Source of the DNA: Cohnella baijiui
Lineage (GTDB): Bacteria > Bacillota > Bacilli > Paenibacillales > Paenibacillaceae
Assembly (NCBI RefSeq): GCF_020731285.1
Contig: NZ_JAJFOW010000035.1
Coordinates: 1 to 64,000 of the forward strand
DNA: 64,000 bases
Direction: 5' to 3'
The notes under the pieces are model-generated. The model had not been told where the DNA came from. It did no database searches and was given only the letters and a program-made list of their open reading frames with translations. Made by a program: the position numbers and the translations under genes. Shown piece by piece: positions 16,489 to 26,331 of the stretch (position 1 is the stretch's first letter; every line of letters begins with the position of its first letter).

Positions 16489-16517
16489 AATATAACACAC
16501 GATGTCGGATGTTGCAA
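16489..16517 (-). promoter_or_regulatory. Sigma-A promoter of rpsB
   Basis: Minus strand -35 TTGCAA (16517-16512), 17-base spacer, -10 TATATT (16494-16489). It is AT-rich in a GC-rich setting and correctly placed before rpsB, with a leader of about 120 nt. Confidence 0.75.
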
Positions 16518-16620
16518 GACGAACGCGACGATCCGAACGCTCTCCTCCGCAGGAGCGATCCTTTCGCCCCTCCGCGAGCCTGCGAATCGTGGGACGATTG
16601 GCGCATTTTTTGCCGATTTA

Positions 16621-16629
16621 TGTTACAAT
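16621..16629 (+). promoter_or_regulatory. Extended -10 promoter for the plus-strand pair
   Basis: TGTTACAAT gives a TG-extended -10 with hexamer TACAAT (16624-16629). No good -35 lies at normal spacing; the nearest TTGGCG is 20 bases upstream. It is about 107 bases before the first plus-strand gene. Confidence 0.5.
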
Positions 16630-16735
16630 CCCATGATGTTCCGCAACTTTTCCGTCTCCCAGTCGTTAGTACGTTCGTACTTATTCTGACGTCGCAGCCG
16701 CAATGACAACAAGAGAGGTGTAAGCAGAAACGAAA

Positions 16736-17167
16736 ATGAGAACTTCGACAGCGCAAGCCGTATACCCCGACACGTATCCGGAGACGCCCCCCCGCAAGCG
16801 GACCAAGGGCCCTCTTCTCTTTTATGCCGTCCTTTGGACCGTCCTGATCGCCGCAGGCGTCCTGGGCGCCAAGGCCTACTCCGATCATATCCAGCGCCAG
16901 GTGGCCGCCGATCTCGAACGGCAGACGGCCGTCCAGATCTCCGCCATGCAGCAGGACTATACGAGCCGGATCGCAGCGCTCGAGTCGGGCTACCAGCAAT
17001 CGATCGCCCAAATGGAAAGCAAAATCGAGGCCCTGAACGAGCTCCTTACCTTCGCCAAGGACAATGCCGATACAAAGACGGACAACAGCAACAAGCTGTA
17101 CACGCAGCTGGCGGAAGTCAAGAAGCAGCTCGCCGAGCTGAAGAAAAGCCTGGACGTGCTGAAATGA
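16736..17167 (+). CDS. Membrane-anchored coiled-coil protein, function unknown
   Basis: 143 residues. A cytoplasmic, basic N-terminus (PPRKRTKG) precedes one membrane helix at about 27-47 (LLFYAVLWTVLIAAGVLGA). A long heptad-rich coiled coil follows (about 50-110) and a second helical stretch ends KKQLAELKKSLDVLK. It looks like a single-pass protein with an outward-facing coiled coil. The last bases (ATGA) overlap the start of the glycosidase gene, so the two are translationally coupled and probably work together. The ribosome site is poor (GAGGTG about 15 bases upstream). I do not recognise a family. Confidence 0.8.
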   Translation: MRTSTAQAVYPDTYPETPPRKRTKGPLLFYAVLWTVLIAAGVLGAKAYSDHIQRQVAADLERQTAVQISAMQQDYTSRIAALESGYQQSIAQMESKIEALNELLTFAKDNADTKTDNSNKLYTQLAEVKKQLAELKKSLDVLK

Positions 17168-18240
17168 GCGCGATCGCCGTCCGTCCGCTGAACCGGACGC
17201 TGCTGCTCGCGTGCGCGCCGTTTCTCGGCCTGCTCCTTTGGCTGTTTCTCTCGAACGTAAGCCTCGAGCTGTCCGAACAAGCCTACCCGCAGCTCGGCGC
17301 TCAGTCGCCGGCGTCCGCCGGAGCGGACGGACCCGCGCTCGCCGGCCTCGACCAGGCGCGGGAGCTGGCAAGCGGCACCGGCCAATCGATCAAAAAGCAG
17401 ATCACCCTGTACCAAAAGACCAATGCCGACATGGCCAAGATCGCCTCGATCGCTTCAAGCCAGGCGGGCCGTCCCTATCAGATCTACGATAGCCGGATTA
17501 CGCGCAAGCTTGGCAGCCCCTCCGCGACGATCCGCTCGGACAAGCTGGATGCGCAGCTTTATTACTTGGGGACGCAGAACTTCCAAAGCTATGCGGTGAA
17601 GATCAAGATGAAGAAACAGGACGCGGCGAAGCTCGTGCTCGGCAACGACAAGATCGGCGGCGCGGAGACGACGCTGTCCGCGGCGAACCGCTACAAGGCG
17701 GCCATCGGCATCAATGCCGGCGGCTTCGCGGACGGCGGTGGCAAACGGTACCCGCTCGGCACGACGGTTGTCGGCGGGAGCTACGTCGACGGCTTCCAGC
17801 CGACGATGAAGGACCTGTTCTTCGTCGGCCTGAACGCGAACAACAAGCTCATCGGCGGCAAGTTTTCGAGCCAGGCGCAGCTGGATGCGCTCGGTCCGAA
17901 GTTCGGCGCCACCTTCGTGCCGATCCTGATGAAGGGCGGACAGCCGACCGTCATCCCCGACAAGTGGCGGACAAGCCCGAAGCGGGCGCCCCGCACCGTC
18001 ATCGCGAACTACAAGGACGACCAGCTGCTGTTCCTGATCGCCAACGGCTACAACGAGAACGGAAGCTCCGGCGCCACGCTCGAGGAAATGCAGCTGCTCC
18101 TGCAGAGGTACGGCGCGGTCGACGGGTACAATCTGGACGGCGGCGGCTCCACGTCGCTCGTCTTTAACGGACGGGTCGTCAATTCGCCGTCCGACGGCAC
18201 GCTGCGCAAGCTGCCGACGCACTTTTTGTTTTTTAAATAG
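17164..18240 (+). CDS. Phosphodiester glycosidase family protein (NAGPA-like), membrane anchored
   Basis: 358 residues. A membrane anchor or uncleaved signal lies at about 12-31 (LLLACAPFLGLLLWLFLSNV), followed by a linker of about 50 residues. The NAGPA/DUF2233 domain spans about 105-358 and includes AAIGINAGGFADG and the hallmark YNLDGGGSTSLVFNG near the end. The family's mammalian member removes GlcNAc from a sugar phosphodiester; bacterial members act outside the membrane, possibly on wall or exopolysaccharide phosphodiesters. The substrate here is unknown. Its start overlaps the coiled-coil gene and a terminator follows directly. This pair is on the opposite strand to all neighbours. Confidence 0.88.
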   Translation: MSAIAVRPLNRTLLLACAPFLGLLLWLFLSNVSLELSEQAYPQLGAQSPASAGADGPALAGLDQARELASGTGQSIKKQITLYQKTNADMAKIASIASSQAGRPYQIYDSRITRKLGSPSATIRSDKLDAQLYYLGTQNFQSYAVKIKMKKQDAAKLVLGNDKIGGAETTLSAANRYKAAIGINAGGFADGGGKRYPLGTTVVGGSYVDGFQPTMKDLFFVGLNANNKLIGGKFSSQAQLDALGPKFGATFVPILMKGGQPTVIPDKWRTSPKRAPRTVIANYKDDQLLFLIANGYNENGSSGATLEEMQLLLQRYGAVDGYNLDGGGSTSLVFNGRVVNSPSDGTLRKLPTHFLFFK

Positions 18241-18250
18241 GAAGGCGAAC

Positions 18251-18283
18251 GAGACCGCGGCCGGTTGCCGCGGTCTCCTTTGT
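18251..18283 (+). terminator. Terminator of the plus-strand pair
   Basis: A perfect 10-bp stem GAGACCGCGG/CCGCGGTCTC with a 7-base loop, then CTTTGT, starting 11 bases after the glycosidase stop. The U-tract is short but the stem is very stable. Confidence 0.7.
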
Positions 18284-18351
18284 GCCCATCGCAGCCCCCG
18301 GCGCCGTTCGTCGGTACGGCAAATCCGGCGCGGGATCCGCACCGTCAAAAT

Positions 18352-18382
18352 AAAAAACCGCAGGAATCAATGCTTCCTGCGG
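18352..18382 (-). terminator. Terminator at the end of the fla/che operon
   Basis: On the minus strand, CCGCAGGAA pairs perfectly over 9 bp with TTCCTGCGG, followed by six T residues. The 7-base loop contains the TGA stop of the last gene (18369-18367). This is the only clear terminator found downstream of flgB on this strand. Confidence 0.9.
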
Positions 18383-18918
18383 GTGAGCTCCGCGATGATC
18401 TCGTCGAACGTCGGCTCGGCCTGGAACGTGCATAGCCCCACCTGCAGCGACTTGGCCTGCGGCTTCGCTTTTTTCAGAAACGCCGCCTTGTCGGCGATGA
18501 GTCCCATCTCCTCCAAGTTCGAAGCGACGCGCGTGAGGTCGTCGTTATAAGCGATATATAAATGATAGGTTCCCTTCTCGGCTTTCGACGCCTCCCGTGA
18601 AGGCGCAGGCGCGTCCGGCTTCGCCGCCTCGCTCTCCTGGAGGGCTTTTTCGGCCGCGCCCTTCGCATCCGCCGCGGCCTTGTCCGCCGCCTTCTTCACG
18701 GCTTCGTCCAGCTGCTCTTGGCTGTACGTGTCTCCGCCGAGCTTGAGCAGCGAGTAGCCGAGTCCTTCTGCGTCCTTCTTCACCGTCTCGAGGCTCAGCG
18801 AATCCCTCTCCTGCAGCTGCGACTCCTGCTGCCGGGCGGCCGTCATCAGCTGCAGCATCGAAGCGCCGAGCATGAGGCCGATGCCGAGTCCGACGAGCAG
18901 GCTACGATTTTTGCGCAT
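18367..18918 (-). CDS. Membrane protein with MltG-like LysM subdomain, no lytic domain
   Basis: 183 residues. An N-terminal anchor (LLVGLGIGLMLGASMLQLM) precedes an Ala/Lys/Glu-rich helical stretch at about 60-115. The C-terminal module of about 65 residues reads YNDDLTRVASNLEEMGLIAD followed by LQVGLCTFQAEPTFDEIIAEL. That pattern resembles the small LysM-like subdomain preceding the catalytic part of the transglycosylase MltG; the catalytic region is absent. The match is from pattern memory, so moderate only. Last gene of the fla/che run; it overlaps swrB-like by 17 bases and its stop lies in the terminator loop. Confidence 0.75.
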   Translation of the reverse strand: MRKNRSLLVGLGIGLMLGASMLQLMTAARQQESQLQERDSLSLETVKKDAEGLGYSLLKLGGDTYSQEQLDEAVKKAADKAAADAKGAAEKALQESEAAKPDAPAPSREASKAEKGTYHLYIAYNDDLTRVASNLEEMGLIADKAAFLKKAKPQAKSLQVGLCTFQAEPTFDEIIAELTRRKH

Positions 18919-19525
18919 GCCGCTCCTCCTCCCGGCGGGCCAGCTGTAGAATCAACTGTACTTCGCCTTTGTTCATATTCATCGCTTTGGCGATCTGCTC
19001 GACGGAGCGGCCCCGGTCATGAAGGTCGAGCAGCTCCCCGTAACGGCCGCGCATGCTCGTCTGCGGAGCGGAGACGGGCGCCGACTCCGCAGCCACGGCA
19101 GCCGGCCGCTCGGTCGCAACGGTCTCCCCGCGCGCGCCGACGGCCTCGGCAGCCGTTACCTCCGGCTCCGCCGCGACCATCGGCTTCGGCGACTGCGGCT
19201 CGGATGCGGGCACGGTCTCCTCGCGTCGCGCAGGCGATTCCCGCGCTTCCAGGGAAGCGGCCGCAAGCTGTTCCCCCTGCGCCGTCATTTGCTTTTCCAG
19301 CTCTAGTATCCGGCGGCCCAGCCGGGCGACCGTCTCGTCCTGCTCCTGCTTAAACGTCGCGACGGCGTCCACCAGCTCGCGATTTTCCGTCTCGAGCTCG
19401 CTCAGCAGCAAATCGTACGCCTGCTCGTCCGACGCCTCGCGCTCCTGCGGCTTGGCCCGCGGGAGCAGCCAGCCGTAGCCGGCGATCGCCGCTCCCGCCA
19501 CCACGATGGTCAGCCAAGGTGCCAT
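18902..19525 (-). CDS. swrB: SwrB/YlxL-like membrane-anchored protein
   Basis: 207 residues. Membrane helix at about 2-20 (PWLTIVVAGAAIAGYGWLL), a coiled coil at about 30-90, and a Pro/Ala/Glu-rich linker. A C-terminal helix-turn-helix-like segment follows (LDLHDRGRSVEQIAKAMNMN, then KGEVQLILQL). Architecture and place (after sigD, before rpsB) match B. subtilis SwrB, which promotes flagellar export-apparatus assembly and swarming. Start ATG 19525 is preferred over GTG 19561 because a purine-rich AAGGGGCAAGAAGG site lies just before it. Orthology rests on architecture and context. Confidence 0.78.
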   Translation of the reverse strand: MAPWLTIVVAGAAIAGYGWLLPRAKPQEREASDEQAYDLLLSELETENRELVDAVATFKQEQDETVARLGRRILELEKQMTAQGEQLAAASLEARESPARREETVPASEPQSPKPMVAAEPEVTAAEAVGARGETVATERPAAVAAESAPVSAPQTSMRGRYGELLDLHDRGRSVEQIAKAMNMNKGEVQLILQLARREEERHAQKS

Positions 19526-19557
19526 GCCTTCTTGCCCCTTTCCCGCGGCATTCCGCT

Positions 19558-19887
19558 TCACAGCGTGAAGTCGATATGCCGCCCTTTGAACGGATGCGCA
19601 TTCGCGCTCTCTTTCGCCTCGTTCGCGCCCTCTTCGGACGCGCTCTCCCGCTTGGACGGGCTGCGGGAATCGCGTTTGCCCTCCCGCGGCTCCCGCTCGG
19701 AGATGCTCTTGCCCGCCGTTCCCTCGGACTTTGTCATCTGCTGAGCTTGCCGCTCTGCTCGCTTCATCGCCTGGTCGCCGAGTGCGGCCTGCTCCATCGC
19801 CGGCCGCTGCTGCTGATGCTGATGCAGCTGCGTCAACTCCACGGAACGCGGGATGGACGTCTGCAGGTCCAACGGTTTGAAGCTCAC
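19558..19887 (-). CDS. Small charged protein of the flagellar operon, unknown
   Basis: 109 residues from GTG 19887, which has GAGGGGGAAG just upstream. Gln/His-rich near residues 20-40 (LHQHQQQRP), then highly charged with Lys/Arg/Glu/Ser through the middle, so probably disordered. It ends with the compact motif HPFKGRHIDFTL. I do not recognise a named family. It lies between fapA and swrB, with 32 bases to the SwrB-like start and 52 to fapA, so it is co-transcribed and probably flagellum-related. Confidence 0.72.
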   Translation of the reverse strand: MSFKPLDLQTSIPRSVELTQLHQHQQQRPAMEQAALGDQAMKRAERQAQQMTKSEGTAGKSISEREPREGKRDSRSPSKRESASEEGANEAKESANAHPFKGRHIDFTL

Positions 19888-19939
19888 GGACTTCCCCCTC
19901 TCTACAGCCGCCCGAGTCGGGCCTGGGCGCATGCTTCCT

Positions 19940-21352
19940 TTAATGGTACGGAATCATGATGATCTCTCCGTCCGAATACCGAAAGGATACCCGCATCGCG
20001 CTGTCCTTGACGAACCGGGTGTACCGGCCGATGACGATTTTCGTTCCGCCGTAGATGGTATGTACCGCGTCGACGCGGGACGACTCCGCGTCCTCGAGCG
20101 TCTTTTCGATCTCGAGAATCTGTTCCCTGGCCGCCTGCAGCTCATCGGACGTCTGCCTGCGGGTCGAAGTCAGCTTGATCCGCATCGCCAGCCGGTCGGC
20201 GGACAGCTGACCGACGGAAGCCAGTTGGTTCAGCATGGCAAGCGCCTTCTCCGTCTTGTCCAGGTTTTCCGCCAGGAGCCGGATTTGATTGCGCAGCTCG
20301 ACGAGCTCCTGGCGAAGCTCGGGCCGCACGCCCACCTCGACCGCGGTCGCCGTCGACATGGCGTTGCCGATCGTCCGCGCCGCCACGCGTTCGCCGGCCT
20401 GCAGGACACCGCCGACGATCAAGCCCTTGGCCCCCGCGCAGACGATGTTGCGTCCCGCTCTGACGTTCGCGTGCATGATGCTTTGCGACACCACCACGTC
20501 CTGCCCCGCCGTGACGTTGCCTTCCTGGATAAAGGAGCAGCGCACATCGCAGCCGGCTTTGACGTAGCCTTTGTTGCTTCCGATAATGCCGCCGGAAATC
20601 TCGATCGAGCCGTCCGACTCGACCTCCGCCCCTTCGATGCCGCCGGTCACGCGGATATCTCCGGCCGCCCGGATGCGAAAGCCGGTCAGCACGTTGCCGC
20701 GAATGACGACCGTGCCTACGAAGTCGATGTTGCCGATGTTGTAGTCGACGTCACCGTTCACCTCGAAGACGGGAAAGACGTTCAGCTTGTCCTTGTCCGT
20801 ACGGGTGACGAGGCCGTCGATCGCCGCGTACATCGCCGTTTTTTCCGGGTTGACGACGACGTTTTTGCCGACTTTGAAATGCGCTTCCTTGCCATCCTTG
20901 GCGGGAAGCTCCTCGCCCGTCACCGCCATGCCGGAGACGCCGGCTCCCGGCGGTACGCGAGAAGCGATGAGCTGGCCCGCCTTCACATTGGCGAGCTGTG
21001 TCACCTCGCGGTAATCGACGCTTCCGTCCCCTCGCTCGGCCGGGCGTTTGTCGCTGTTGGTCTCTTCGAACAGCGCTTTGACGTAGCCGTTCTCGCCGGG
21101 CTCCGGCGCCGTTCCGATCGCCACCACGTTTTGGGAGAAATAGAAGTCCTGAGGACGCTGCACGATCATCGTCAGCGTATCGCGCTGAACGCCGTGCCGG
21201 ATGCCGTAGCCGGACAACACCTGCTCCAGGTCCCGCTCGGTAAGCTTCAAGGCGCCCTCTACCCGCTTAAAAATTAAAATGGCTTTTAACTTGTCTTCGG
21301 TTATGGTCACTTCCATCATCTGATCCCAAGAGAGATCCTGATCGCCGGACAT
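19940..21352 (-). CDS. fapA: FapA, DUF342-family flagellar assembly protein A
   Basis: 470 residues of the FapA/DUF342 family. The N-terminal domain spans about 1-130. A right-handed beta-helix of short repeats lies at about 170-350 (FEVNGDVDYNIGNIDFVGTV, IRGNVLTGFRIRAAGDI). A coiled coil at about 355-430 and a short C-terminal beta segment follow. In Vibrio, FapA affects flagellar assembly and localisation of polar proteins; its role in Firmicutes is unclear. Start ATG 21352 follows GGGAGG. It lies 54 bases after sigD. Confidence 0.93.
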   Translation of the reverse strand: MSGDQDLSWDQMMEVTITEDKLKAILIFKRVEGALKLTERDLEQVLSGYGIRHGVQRDTLTMIVQRPQDFYFSQNVVAIGTAPEPGENGYVKALFEETNSDKRPAERGDGSVDYREVTQLANVKAGQLIASRVPPGAGVSGMAVTGEELPAKDGKEAHFKVGKNVVVNPEKTAMYAAIDGLVTRTDKDKLNVFPVFEVNGDVDYNIGNIDFVGTVVIRGNVLTGFRIRAAGDIRVTGGIEGAEVESDGSIEISGGIIGSNKGYVKAGCDVRCSFIQEGNVTAGQDVVVSQSIMHANVRAGRNIVCAGAKGLIVGGVLQAGERVAARTIGNAMSTATAVEVGVRPELRQELVELRNQIRLLAENLDKTEKALAMLNQLASVGQLSADRLAMRIKLTSTRRQTSDELQAAREQILEIEKTLEDAESSRVDAVHTIYGGTKIVIGRYTRFVKDSAMRVSFRYSDGEIIMIPYH

Positions 21353-21406
21353 CGACTGACGCCTCCCATCCAGTTTCGTGAATACCGTTAACGCCTTGCG
21401 ACGTAG

Positions 21407-22195
21407 CTATTTTTGCAGCAGTTGATCCTTTTGCTTGGCCAGCGCCGCGCGCAGTCGAAGAATCGCCTTGGAATGAAGCTGTGAGATACGCGAAGGCGAC
21501 AACGACATGACCTCGGCGATCTCGCTTAGCGACAGATCTTCGTAATAGAAGAGCGAGACGACGGTTCGCTCCTTGATCGTCAGCTTCTCGATCCCTTGGG
21601 CGAGCGAATCCTTCAAGTACGTCTCGTGAACCTTGAACTCGGGATTTAGCGCCTTCTCGTCAACGAGCAGCGACAGGCGCGTCTCCGACTCCTCCTCGCG
21701 GATCGGCTCCTCGAGGGAGCAGATCGTCGCCACCGCGACTTCCTGCAGCATGTGCTGAAAGTCCTTTTCCGATATATTCAAATAGTCGCAAATCTCTTCG
21801 TCTGTCGCCGACCGAAGATGCCGCTGTTCCAAGACGGCGTATGCGTCCTCCATTTTTTTCGCTTTGTCGCGAACCGAACGCGGCACCCAGTCCCCCTGCC
21901 GCAGCCCGTCGATGATCGAGCCGCGGATGCGCCAGGAGGCGTAGGTTTCGAACTGCAACCCGCGCTGGTAGTCGAATTTTTCGATCGCGTCGATCAGCCC
22001 CATCGATCCGTTGCTGACCAGATCGTCCTTGGAGACGTTCTTGGGCAGCCCGACGGCCATCCGGCTCGACACGTAATCCACAAGCGGCAAATAATGCTCG
22101 ATCAGCTCTTTTTTCGCGTCCGAATCCCCTTCTTCTTTCCAACGGAGCCAGACTTCATGATGGGATAGCCGGGAACGGGATTGATCGATCATCAC
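21407..22195 (-). CDS. sigD: RNA polymerase sigma factor SigD (FliA/WhiG family)
   Basis: 262 residues. Directs RNA polymerase to late flagellar, chemotaxis and autolysin promoters. Region 2: DLVSNGSMGLIDAIEKFDYQ, FETYASWRIRGSIIDGLRQG, WVPRSVRDK. Region 3: about 100-170. Region 4 helix-turn-helix: EDLSLSEIAEVMSLSPSRIS. In B. subtilis the anti-sigma factor FlgM controls it; flgM is not in this window. Start GTG 22195 follows AAGGTG. Its near-terminal operon position makes its level sensitive to transcript completion, as known for B. subtilis. Confidence 0.97.
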   Translation of the reverse strand: MMIDQSRSRLSHHEVWLRWKEEGDSDAKKELIEHYLPLVDYVSSRMAVGLPKNVSKDDLVSNGSMGLIDAIEKFDYQRGLQFETYASWRIRGSIIDGLRQGDWVPRSVRDKAKKMEDAYAVLEQRHLRSATDEEICDYLNISEKDFQHMLQEVAVATICSLEEPIREEESETRLSLLVDEKALNPEFKVHETYLKDSLAQGIEKLTIKERTVVSLFYYEDLSLSEIAEVMSLSPSRISQLHSKAILRLRAALAKQKDQLLQK

Positions 22196-22208
22196 TGCTT
22201 CACCTTCC

Positions 22209-22625
22209 TTATTCGTCCGTCAGGCGCCGGACCGCCTGTACCACTTGTTCGGGTTCCGGATGATCTATCGATACGAGCTTGGGCGGGTCCAGCGGCTGGA
22301 ATCCGGCAACCGGCTCGCCGCCGGCGCCCGTCCACTGCCGCTTCATCAGATCCGTCAACGATTCGTCGTCGCCGGGCGTCGTCACATCGAGGACGGCTCC
22401 CCGCCCCTCTTCCGGAATCGGCTGCGGAAGCAGCGGCACCTGTGCCGGCCGCAGCAGCTGGCCCCAGACAAAGCGGACGAGCAAGCCCAGCAGGCCGAAC
22501 GCCGCGAGCGCGTAGAGGCTGCGCAGCAGCGTCGTGCCTATCGGATTGTGTCCGATCGAAAAGAGAAGCGTCAGCACCGCCCCGAAGAAGGCGAACCCGA
22601 CATTCCATCGCCAGGAACCGATCAT
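22209..22625 (-). CDS. Two-helix membrane protein of the flagellar operon, unknown
   Basis: 138 residues. Two hydrophobic helices (about 8-25, VGFAFFGAVLTLLFSIG; and about 33-55, SLYALAAFGLLGLLVRFVWG) precede a soluble Pro-rich tail that ends EPEQVVQAVRRLTDE. It sits between cheD (1-base gap) and sigD (13 bases), where B. subtilis has no gene. No family recognised. Tight packing in the operon supports translation, and the other frames covering this region lack a ribosome site. Confidence 0.78.
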   Translation of the reverse strand: MIGSWRWNVGFAFFGAVLTLLFSIGHNPIGTTLLRSLYALAAFGLLGLLVRFVWGQLLRPAQVPLLPQPIPEEGRGAVLDVTTPGDDESLTDLMKRQWTGAGGEPVAGFQPLDPPKLVSIDHPEPEQVVQAVRRLTDE

Positions 22626-22626
22626 G

Positions 22627-23121
22627 TTAAATCTCCTTTACGCCGTTCTGAACGCTGCGGATGGTCAAGATGCCTTTCGCGCTGTCCAACTCGATCGTGC
22701 GTCCGTAATTGCCGCCCGTATCCTCCGCGATGACGGGGATCGACCATTTGGCCAGAGCCGCATGCGAGGATTCCACGTTGCGGGGACCGATCCGCATGCT
22801 GTCGCTGCCCCCCGCGAAAGCGAACATCTGCGCCCCGCCGGCCATCTTGGCGACCAGCTTGGACAGATCCGCTCCCGCGTCCTTCATGCGCGCGAGCAGC
22901 TCGGGGATCGCGGTATCCGCGTACTTGGCGACATTGAGCTGATCTCCCCGCGAGATGTCGGAGCTCGGCAGCATGATGTGCGCCATGCCCGCGATGCGCC
23001 GGCCCGCATCGAAGAGCGTCAGTCCGACGCAGGAGCCGAGGCCGGTCGTGCGGAGCGAGGCGCCGCCCGCAGCGACGTTCAGGTCGGCCATCCCGACTTT
23101 GACGATAACGGCCTCGCTCAT
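22627..23121 (-). CDS. cheD: Chemotaxis protein CheD (receptor glutamine deamidase)
   Basis: 164 residues. Deamidates receptor glutamines and binds CheC, raising CheC phosphatase activity. The papain-like catalytic residues are visible: Cys31 in GLGSCVGLTLFD and His48 in GMAHIMLP, with a conserved Thr near 25. Start ATG 23121 overlaps the cheC stop by 4 bases, fitting their physical partnership. Confidence 0.96.
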   Translation of the reverse strand: MSEAVIVKVGMADLNVAAGGASLRTTGLGSCVGLTLFDAGRRIAGMAHIMLPSSDISRGDQLNVAKYADTAIPELLARMKDAGADLSKLVAKMAGGAQMFAFAGGSDSMRIGPRNVESSHAALAKWSIPVIAEDTGGNYGRTIELDSAKGILTIRSVQNGVKEI

Positions 23122-23738
23122 TCGACCGGCACTCCCAACGCGCGGAACATCCGCTCGAAAGACTCCGGATCAGGGATGAAGAAAAAGTGGCCCTCCGCTT
23201 CGTGCTTGCCTTCGAGGAAGGTCGTGTCGATGAGCAGCGCGTCGTCGCCCATCGTACCGAACTGCAGCAGGCCGTACGTCAGAATGGCGCCGGCCATGTC
23301 CACGGCGATGGACGGGACGGTCGGCGACAGCGGCAGTCCGGTCAGATCCGCCAGCGACGACAGATAGGAGCCGGCCAAAATATTCCCGATCTCGGACAGG
23401 GCCGACATCTCCATCTCGGTGAATGTCTCTCCGCCCGTCGTCTCGAAGGCAAGCAGCCCCTGCAGCAGTCCGCGTGCCTGCTCCCGGCTCATGAGAAAAA
23501 AGATGTTGCCGGGGGCTTCGCCTTCGACCCGCAGAAACACGGCGACGACGACTTCCTCCGGTCCGCCGACGCGGTCCGCGATCTCCTCGAAAGGGATGAA
23601 GCTGACCGTCGGGACCGCCATGTCGACCGGCTTGTCGAGCAGCCGGGAGAGCGCGGTGGCCGCATGTCCGGCTCCGATGTTGCCGACCTCGCGGAGCACG
23701 TCCATTTTGAACTCGGTATCGTGGTTGAACAGCTTCAC
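23118..23738 (-). CDS. cheC: CheY-P phosphatase CheC
   Basis: 206 residues. Dephosphorylates CheY-P and binds CheD in the adaptation feedback loop. Both D/S-x3-E-x2-N active-site motifs are intact: DVLREVGN near 13-20 and SALSEIGN in the middle. It lies 3 bases after cheW and overlaps cheD. Confidence 0.96.
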   Translation of the reverse strand: MKLFNHDTEFKMDVLREVGNIGAGHAATALSRLLDKPVDMAVPTVSFIPFEEIADRVGGPEEVVVAVFLRVEGEAPGNIFFLMSREQARGLLQGLLAFETTGGETFTEMEMSALSEIGNILAGSYLSSLADLTGLPLSPTVPSIAVDMAGAILTYGLLQFGTMGDDALLIDTTFLEGKHEAEGHFFFIPDPESFERMFRALGVPVE

Positions 23739-23741
23739 CGG

Positions 23742-24203
23742 TTACGCCCCGAATTGTTCCAGCTGGATGATCTCCGACCGGTTCAACACTTCCGACAGGT
23801 TCAGGAGAATCAGCAGGCGGTCTTCGCCGAACTTCGCCACGCCGCTCAAGTATTTGGCCTTGATGCCGCCGACGACTTCGGGCGGAGTCTCCACCGCGTC
23901 GGACGTCAGGTCGATGACGTCGTTGGCCGCATCGACGATGAAGCCGACTTCGAGGTCGTTCGCCGCGACGATGATGATCCGCGAATTGTCGGTCGGCTCC
24001 GTTTCGGCGAGGCCGAATCGGCTGCGCAGATCGATGACCGGGACGACGACACCGCGCAGGTTGATGACGCCTTTGACGAAGGGCGGCGTCTTGGGCACGC
24101 GCGTTACCGGGGACATCCGTTCGATCGTGCGGACCTTGTCCACTTCGATGCCGTACTCTTCGTGCGCCAGCGTAAATACGATTACCTTGAATTCCTCTGC
24201 CAT
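23742..24203 (-). CDS. cheW: Chemotaxis adaptor CheW
   Basis: 153 residues forming one CheW beta-barrel domain, which couples receptors to CheA. Typical runs: KVIVFTLAHEEYGIEVDKVR at the N-terminus, VKGVINLRGVVVPVIDLRSR in the middle, and VGFIVDAANDVIDL. A good GGAGGG ribosome site lies before the ATG. It lies 28 bases after cheA. Confidence 0.97.
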   Translation of the reverse strand: MAEEFKVIVFTLAHEEYGIEVDKVRTIERMSPVTRVPKTPPFVKGVINLRGVVVPVIDLRSRFGLAETEPTDNSRIIIVAANDLEVGFIVDAANDVIDLTSDAVETPPEVVGGIKAKYLSGVAKFGEDRLLILLNLSEVLNRSEIIQLEQFGA

Positions 24204-24231
24204 TGGGAGCCCTCCTCGAAATGGTCTTCCA

Positions 24232-26321
<2,090 letters not shown>

Positions 26322-26331
<10 letters not shown>

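Larger units (their letters stand above)
16360..16735. other. Divergent intergenic region between rpsB and the plus-strand pair
   Basis: 376 bases without a gene. It holds the rpsB promoter firing left and an extended -10 promoter firing right, with -10 elements about 130 bases apart. A small CTCCT/AGGAG hairpin lies between them near 16540-16555. The rpsB leader is about 120 nt and can form local GC-rich stems. No known ribosomal-protein leader motif was recognised. Confidence 0.6.

Noticed and set aside
22192..22608. Alternative-frame protein opposite the two-helix gene
   Set aside because: Same strand, different frame, Arg/Ala-rich with no ribosome site. The frame 22209-22625 has membrane helices and fits the operon spacing.
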